NCBI GenBank assembly: GCA_023374025.1
Contig: SIJG01000145.1
Span: forward strand, 1 to 64,000
Source: Heterodera schachtii
Taxonomy: Eukaryota; Nematoda; Chromadorea; Rhabditida; Heteroderidae
DNA length: 64,000 nt
Direction of reading: 5' to 3'
The number at the start of each line of letters is the position of its first letter. Position 1 is the first letter of the stretch. The notes beneath the pieces are model-generated. The model had not been told where the DNA came from and searched no databases. It saw only the letters and a list, made by a program, of their open reading frames with translations. Positions 59,055 to 64,000 of the stretch are shown piece by piece. Both the position numbers and the translations under genes were made by a program.

Positions 59055-62000
59055 TCACTTGTCCGTCAGCACTCCGTGGAATTCGTTCGGGCGCCATTCT
59101 TTGGGAGAGGGGTCAATTTTGAAGTTTTTCCGGGAATAATACCTCCTCAGCTCCATGTAATTGGACCTTCCACGCTTCGCAAGTTCGTGGGCCTGGTAAA
59201 CGGGGACCGGCAATGACGTCGCCGCCTTCACAATTTGCCATGAGTGACAGAGTCCGTTGATAAATGCCTCCAACTCCTCCTTGGTAGCACACACTTCGTT
59301 ACATGGGAAAATAAACTCGGGAATCTTCGCTGTCCCCTAAACAAATTGTTTTTTGCAACTTCTAGCCATTTTATTCACTTACGCGCACGGGATGATGGGC
59401 TTGAACGTAGAGGTTGAGAACACCCGAACGGGTCAACTTGCGATCGACCGCGGAGCCCGGTTGCGGGTTGCACACATTGCGCGGCTGGGCCGCGTCCGGC
59501 AGCCGTTCCTCGACCTCGAAAAAGCGTCTGTTGTGTCGTTTGTCCGCCAAACAATAAACAAATTTCGGCTTCCACGATTGGCTGATCTGAGAACAGCTTT
59601 CGCGAAACAGCCCAATCTCACTGGACAACGCCTGTGAGAAAACAATACAAAATGCAAATTCATTTACAAAAAGCGGGGGGAATTTCTCCCGTCCTCACAT
59701 TGTCCACTTTGCCTTCGTCCAGTCCATCACGAATAATGAACTTAAAGAAAATGTAAATATACAATTTGTAATCAGTCCCTCTTTTATTTAATACGATTAG
59801 TGAAGGCGGGCGTTCACGATTGGCTTTTAATTTGCGCAGCATCCACAGAACTTTCGCCTTGAAATGTTCCGGATGGCAAATGTCCTGCTTCGCAGGCTGA
59901 AAGAAGTAGTCGCCACAGAAATTGTTCGGTTCCTTCAGGTAATTGGCGCAAAACTATGAAAGAAAGGGGAAGCATTTTACAGAAAATGAATTGCCATAAC
60001 AGTCACTCCCCCGGTTAATTGCTTAATTTGTCGTAACTGACCCCTATCACGTCCGGCTCCATCGATGTCGCCTGAATGCCCTTCCTGCGCATCATCGACA
60101 ATTCTTCCGTGGTCGCCCTTGGGGCATGGCTGGCGTCGTATCCGACCACGAGGACATTGCCCGTGCCAAGTTTGAATTTCTTCTCCCTGGAGAGAAATTC
60201 AGTTTTAACTGTTCGCCCCCTTTGAGTCCGCCCTACGCAATTGGCTCAAAAATTGGGATGTGATTTAGCCCGAACAGTTTCATGTTCATTTTGTTGACGA
60301 TGTTGCTCAGCGTCACTTGGCCAGCAACGGCCGCCACTTCCGAAGTCACTTGCTGAGTAATCAGCCGATGGATTTGTTCGTACAATTTCAACGGGGCTAA
60401 AAATAAATAATGGAACAAAAAATAAAAATGAGGAAACAAAAACCGTGCGAGGGCGACTCTTTCTTGTCAATGTACAAGAAAAACTGTTTGCCATCAGCCG
60501 CAAGTTTTCCCATTGTTTCTGCCATTTGCGGAATCTCGACTTTCATCAATTGAGGCAACGGCAGAAGAAAACCGAGGTTACGTGAGCAGTCAATCAAATT
60601 TTTGGTGAATTTACTAAATGAATGAGTTGGGATTACTATTTTTTGTTTGTTTTAAATGGACATTCATTTCCCAATTTCCGAGACTTACTTTACAATTGCC
60701 TCATCGACGGGCGAAGGAAAGCCAACGGCCCAACTTTTGAGTTCGCCCGATCGGTAGAATTTGCAAAATCGGCCTTGGTCAAACTTTCCCTGATTGTGAG
60801 ATGGTGTTTTGTTTATCTCATTCATTTTGCTGGTTGAACCTGTTCTGTCCCGATCATTCTGTGCTCCCCAAAACGGACGACTGCTCCTCCGTGGAAGTTC
60901 AGTGGCACGACATTGTTACGACCGCTCATTTTCACACCAAAACTCTTCAGAAATTCACCAAAGCCTTTCGCGTGGCCAATTTGAAGCGCCACACATTCAA
61001 TAGCTTTGAAGCGCATGTTAGGAGAGATCACATTGGCCTAAATATCGTATTTCCTTTATTATAGCGCCTCACCCCGCCTCCATTAGAGCCCCCTTCTAGA
61101 GAAAACCTGGCAACTTTTGAAAATTTAGAGTAATTTCCTTAACAGGTCAAGGTTTAAAAAAAATTACTCCCGAAGTAAAAAACTGAAAATTTTGTTTTCT
61201 AATTTTAGATTGTTTTTTTATTTTTTCTAAATAGGGTTTTTAAAACCGTATTGAAATTTGGGTTCCAGTTTTTTTAAAAAAAATCTGGGGTGATTAATAA
61301 GTCTCCCTCCAAATGGACCGAAAAAGACCCCCCCCCCCCGGGGGGGGGGGGGGTTCTATTAAGGGAAATACTGTAACAAAAATAAAATGAGAACGGACAA
61401 AGGGCTTTGACTGACAGAGATCAGCTGAGTGGAAAGGTAATTGTTGAACTTCGACTGGGGCACTCTCTGGTTGCCCATTATGCTGATCTGCTCGAGAGGG
61501 AACACGCCCATTTCGGTCGGCGACTTTGGAATCACAGCGGGCCAATTGGGACATTGCAAATTGATCTTTTTGCGCTCACGGAAAAACTCGGCCAAGGACA
61601 TTTCAATCTGATTGTCCACCGTTAGTCTGAAAAAAGCGAGAATAAAAGTGTGCATGCCAAAAAGGAATTTTCCAACTTTTTTTCGCGCGCACTCTCTTGG
61701 GTGAGGCCTCCGATGACGAGTGTTCGACCGGGTTCATAGCAGAGGAAAGCACGAACTCCCTGGTACATTTCGGCCCACTTTTCCCAAAATTTTCCGCCCA
61801 AATTTCCTTTCCAACGCTGTGCCATTTGTCGCACACATTCCCCGCCTGTAGCCGTGTTGAAGAACAAACATTGCTTAACTGAAAATGAAATGTCGACCAA
61901 TAAAATTTGCCCTCCAAAAACCGTCGATGAACAAAGCCGCGGTTGGTTTTCCCTCGTTGTTGACGACCATCACACTTTTGCGAAGCCCTTTGTGCAGCAC

Positions 62001-63190
62001 TATAGCGTCTCCGAGCTCCTTCTCCGCCGCGTTTTCGAAGAGTTCGCCGTTTCCGGCGAAGAAATGTGTTCCACTTAACAAAAACGCTAAATTATTAAAA
62101 CCAAAGGGGACCTATTTGCAAAAATTTTTTTTGTAATTGCTTGAATTAGGGATTCAAAATTCGTAGAATTGATTTCGGACTCGTGACACCTGAAAATTCT
62201 CTAATAATTTGTTATACGCACCAAAGTCCCCTCCTTAATATTTTTCTGATCTGTTAACGTTTTTCAAGTCCCAGTGGACCACCTGACCATTCCGCTCAAA
62301 AACAATAAACGTCTATAGAAAAAATTCTCATGAACATTTTTATTTTATGGTCAAACTCTTATATAGACTTTTTCCTCCTTATTTAAAAAAAGATGCGAAC
62401 ATTGGTTAGAAATCAAATTTATTTTGGTATGTCCCAAAATGCTTTTTATTTTTCCTTCCCAATTTACGCATTGATGAAAGGCTGTGAAGTGAGCAGTTCA
62501 AGAAAAGTGCGGAGGGAGCGTTCAGAAGAAGTCGAGTTTTGTAAGAGAGTGGGGCCAAACGGTTGACCGTTGGCGCCGTCCGCCGGAGGGGGCTGGTCCA
62601 GACTCAGTTTGAGCACGTGCGCTTCGGTCCGGCAAGCCTGGATGTCCACCGCAAGATTGCCCTTCTGCAAAAGCACGCGCAAATCGTCGGAAAACACTGC
62701 CGCGTCCAATTCCAACGAAATCTGAAAGTGACATCACTCACAGTCTGTCGGTCTTTTGTTATCGTTGCTGAACAACACGCGCTTACCTCCTCCACCTGCA
62801 CATTTGTGTAAAGTGTGCTCATGCAGTCGTACACATACAAACAGCCGCCCTCCGCCTGCTTCCCAAACATCCCCGTCATGTCGAACACCTTCCTCACAAT
62901 GCTGTGGTTGACTCTCTGAGCCCGGGACCGCTGAGCCGCGTCCCCTCCGCCCCGCGTGTACACCCAGCGACCTCCCACTTGCATTATCTTCACATCGTAG
63001 CGATAAACAACAGAACCCGGTCTGAACTCGAAAAGGTATGCGTTGCTGCACCCGTCATGAAGTTTGTCGCACTGCGAAACACTTCTGCCCTTTAGAGAAT
63101 GAAACGTTGCAAATTCTCACAAGGCAATTTGCTAAATAAACACACCTTCTCGTAAATCTTCGGTTGCCCGTTGGTGCCGTTTGAGTTCAT
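59055..63190 (-). CDS. Argonaute protein (nematode-type)
   Basis: Minus strand, about ten exons, ATG at 63190 (MNSNGTNGQPKIYEK). The N domain has VVYRYDVKIMQVGGRWVYTR and NHSIVRKVFDMTG. Linker 1 follows (FLELLTSQPFI, 62470). Pre-PAZ has SGTHFFAGNGEL and LHKGLRKSVMVVNNEGKP (61930-62078). PAZ has MSLAEFFRERKKINLQCPNW, FPLEQISIMGNQRVPQ (61440-61600). MID has NFHGGAVVRFGEHRM, FFLYIDKKE and QVTLSNIVNKMNMKLFGLNH (60250-60360). PIWI has VLVVGYDASHAP (first catalytic Asp), IIRDGLDEG (another Asp), KFVYCLADKRHNRRFF, GSAVDRKLTRSGVLNLYVQA-HH (C-terminal His position) and a C-terminus with LPVPVYQAHELAKRGR, stop at 59055. Small-RNA-guided silencing is inferred from the family. Catalytic acids look retained, so slicing is possible. 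The subclass (WAGO or other) is not assignable by eye. Confidence 0.9.
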
Positions 63191-63199
63191 TTTCAGTGT

Positions 63200-64000
63200 G
63201 TCAAGCGAAGTTTCTACCCGATGAAATAGAATAGATGGAATTGTGAATTAATTATGAATTTAAAATAGAATAAAAATATGGACAACGGTCAGTCACATCC
63301 TTAACAAAAGTTACACCAATTAGGGAGCAAATTTCCAATCGATGTGAAATGTCTGCGGTAGAGGGGCACTGATTGCACCGATCATTCTCTCCCGAATGAA
63401 GTGAAGTGATCGCCTCTTTCGCCCGTCCGTCCGTTCACTTATCAGTGTAACATTCACATTAATTCAATCATAAATTATTCCTAATTCCGTTGGTACACTT
63501 TAACCAAAAGGCCGCCACTCCCCCCCCCCCCCGCCCTCCCTCCCATTCCCTCCGAAATAAACCTATTTTTCAGTTGGGTAATGGAAATCAGATGATACGT
63601 ACGTATTTGATGTTAATGGTGTGGAATAGAGAAAAAAATTCTTACAAAAGTGTAAAGCAAATGAAAGAAAGATTTGTCAATGTGATGAAGCTCAGCTGCT
63701 AAAATGGGCAGCCAATAGCATAAAATGAAGCGTCACCGAAGAGGAAGCTTACTCAAATTGAATGAACGCAGCAGTGTATTCGTTGCCCAATCGAGTGACG
63801 TGTCCCCCCCCCCCCCCCCTCCTTCCCTTTTTTGTAAAAAAAATGTGAACGCAAAATTTTTATTAATTTGGAATATTTAAATTTAAGCGCTTTGGAAGGA
63901 AAATACACATCTCATTTTGGCGTACTTATTTCTTTGTCTCTGTTAATAGAGAAAACAGACACTTTTCTACACGTTTAATCGTTTCAAATTTTGAGCTTCT
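63200..64000. other. Upstream region of the Argonaute gene, no gene seen
   Basis: Probable 5' flank of the Argonaute gene. It contains poly-C tracts (63521-63532, 63805-63818) and AT-rich sequence. No RNA gene or convincing exon is visible. Confidence 0.4.

Overview
The window is nuclear DNA of a nematode, most likely a plant-parasitic or related Tylenchina species. This is inferred from compact multi-exon genes with very short introns (about 40-60 bp where GT-AG borders can be placed), a nematode-like Argonaute, a pair of TAP/ABCB-type half-transporters, and heavy loads of AT-rich DNA, foldback elements and long G:C homopolymers. The species cannot be named from sequence alone.

Layout. 1-1.9 kb: minus-strand exons of a DEDD (RNase D/Rrp6-type) exonuclease. 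1.9-8.8 kb: repeats only, namely AT-rich dispersed repeats, two short tandem arrays, a GC-rich structured segment, a 20-bp satellite of about 2.8 kb, and two copies of a hammerhead-ribozyme-like motif on either side of the satellite. 8.9-15.28 kb: a frameshifted Helitron with AT-hook ORF, Ulp1-like protease, HUH Rep and PIF1-like helicase. 15.28-22.57 kb: a very AT-rich block that is the main discovery. It encodes a protein-primed family B DNA polymerase, a T7/mitochondrial-type RNA polymerase and a small membrane-type ORF, all needing TGA=Trp. It is arranged around two 1.5-kb inverted arms and looks like a nuclear copy of an invertebrate mitochondrial linear plasmid (invertron). 22.6-31.9 kb: repeats, nested foldback elements and two small unknown genes.

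The right half is gene-dense: PGAP2/FRAG1-like membrane protein (-), ABCB9/TAPL-like half-transporter (-), RPAP2/Rtr1-like CTD phosphatase (+), ABCB8-like mitochondrial half-transporter (-), WDR6-like WD40 protein (-), COMM-domain-like protein (-), sulfide:quinone oxidoreductase (+), two paralogous C2H2 zinc-finger genes (+), and an Argonaute (-). Three small non-autonomous DNA transposons with clear target-site duplications sit in introns or between genes here.

The nuclear genes do not form an operon-like pathway. The DNA polymerase, RNA polymerase and small ORF at 15.3-22.6 kb do form a functional set, the standard pair plus accessory gene of self-replicating mitochondrial linear plasmids. 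The DNA polymerase frame is intact for about 949 codons except for its missing N-terminus. The RNA polymerase has two homopolymer frameshifts and lacks its C-terminal catalytic motifs, so the copy is a relic, or else the assembly joins plasmid and nuclear sequence.
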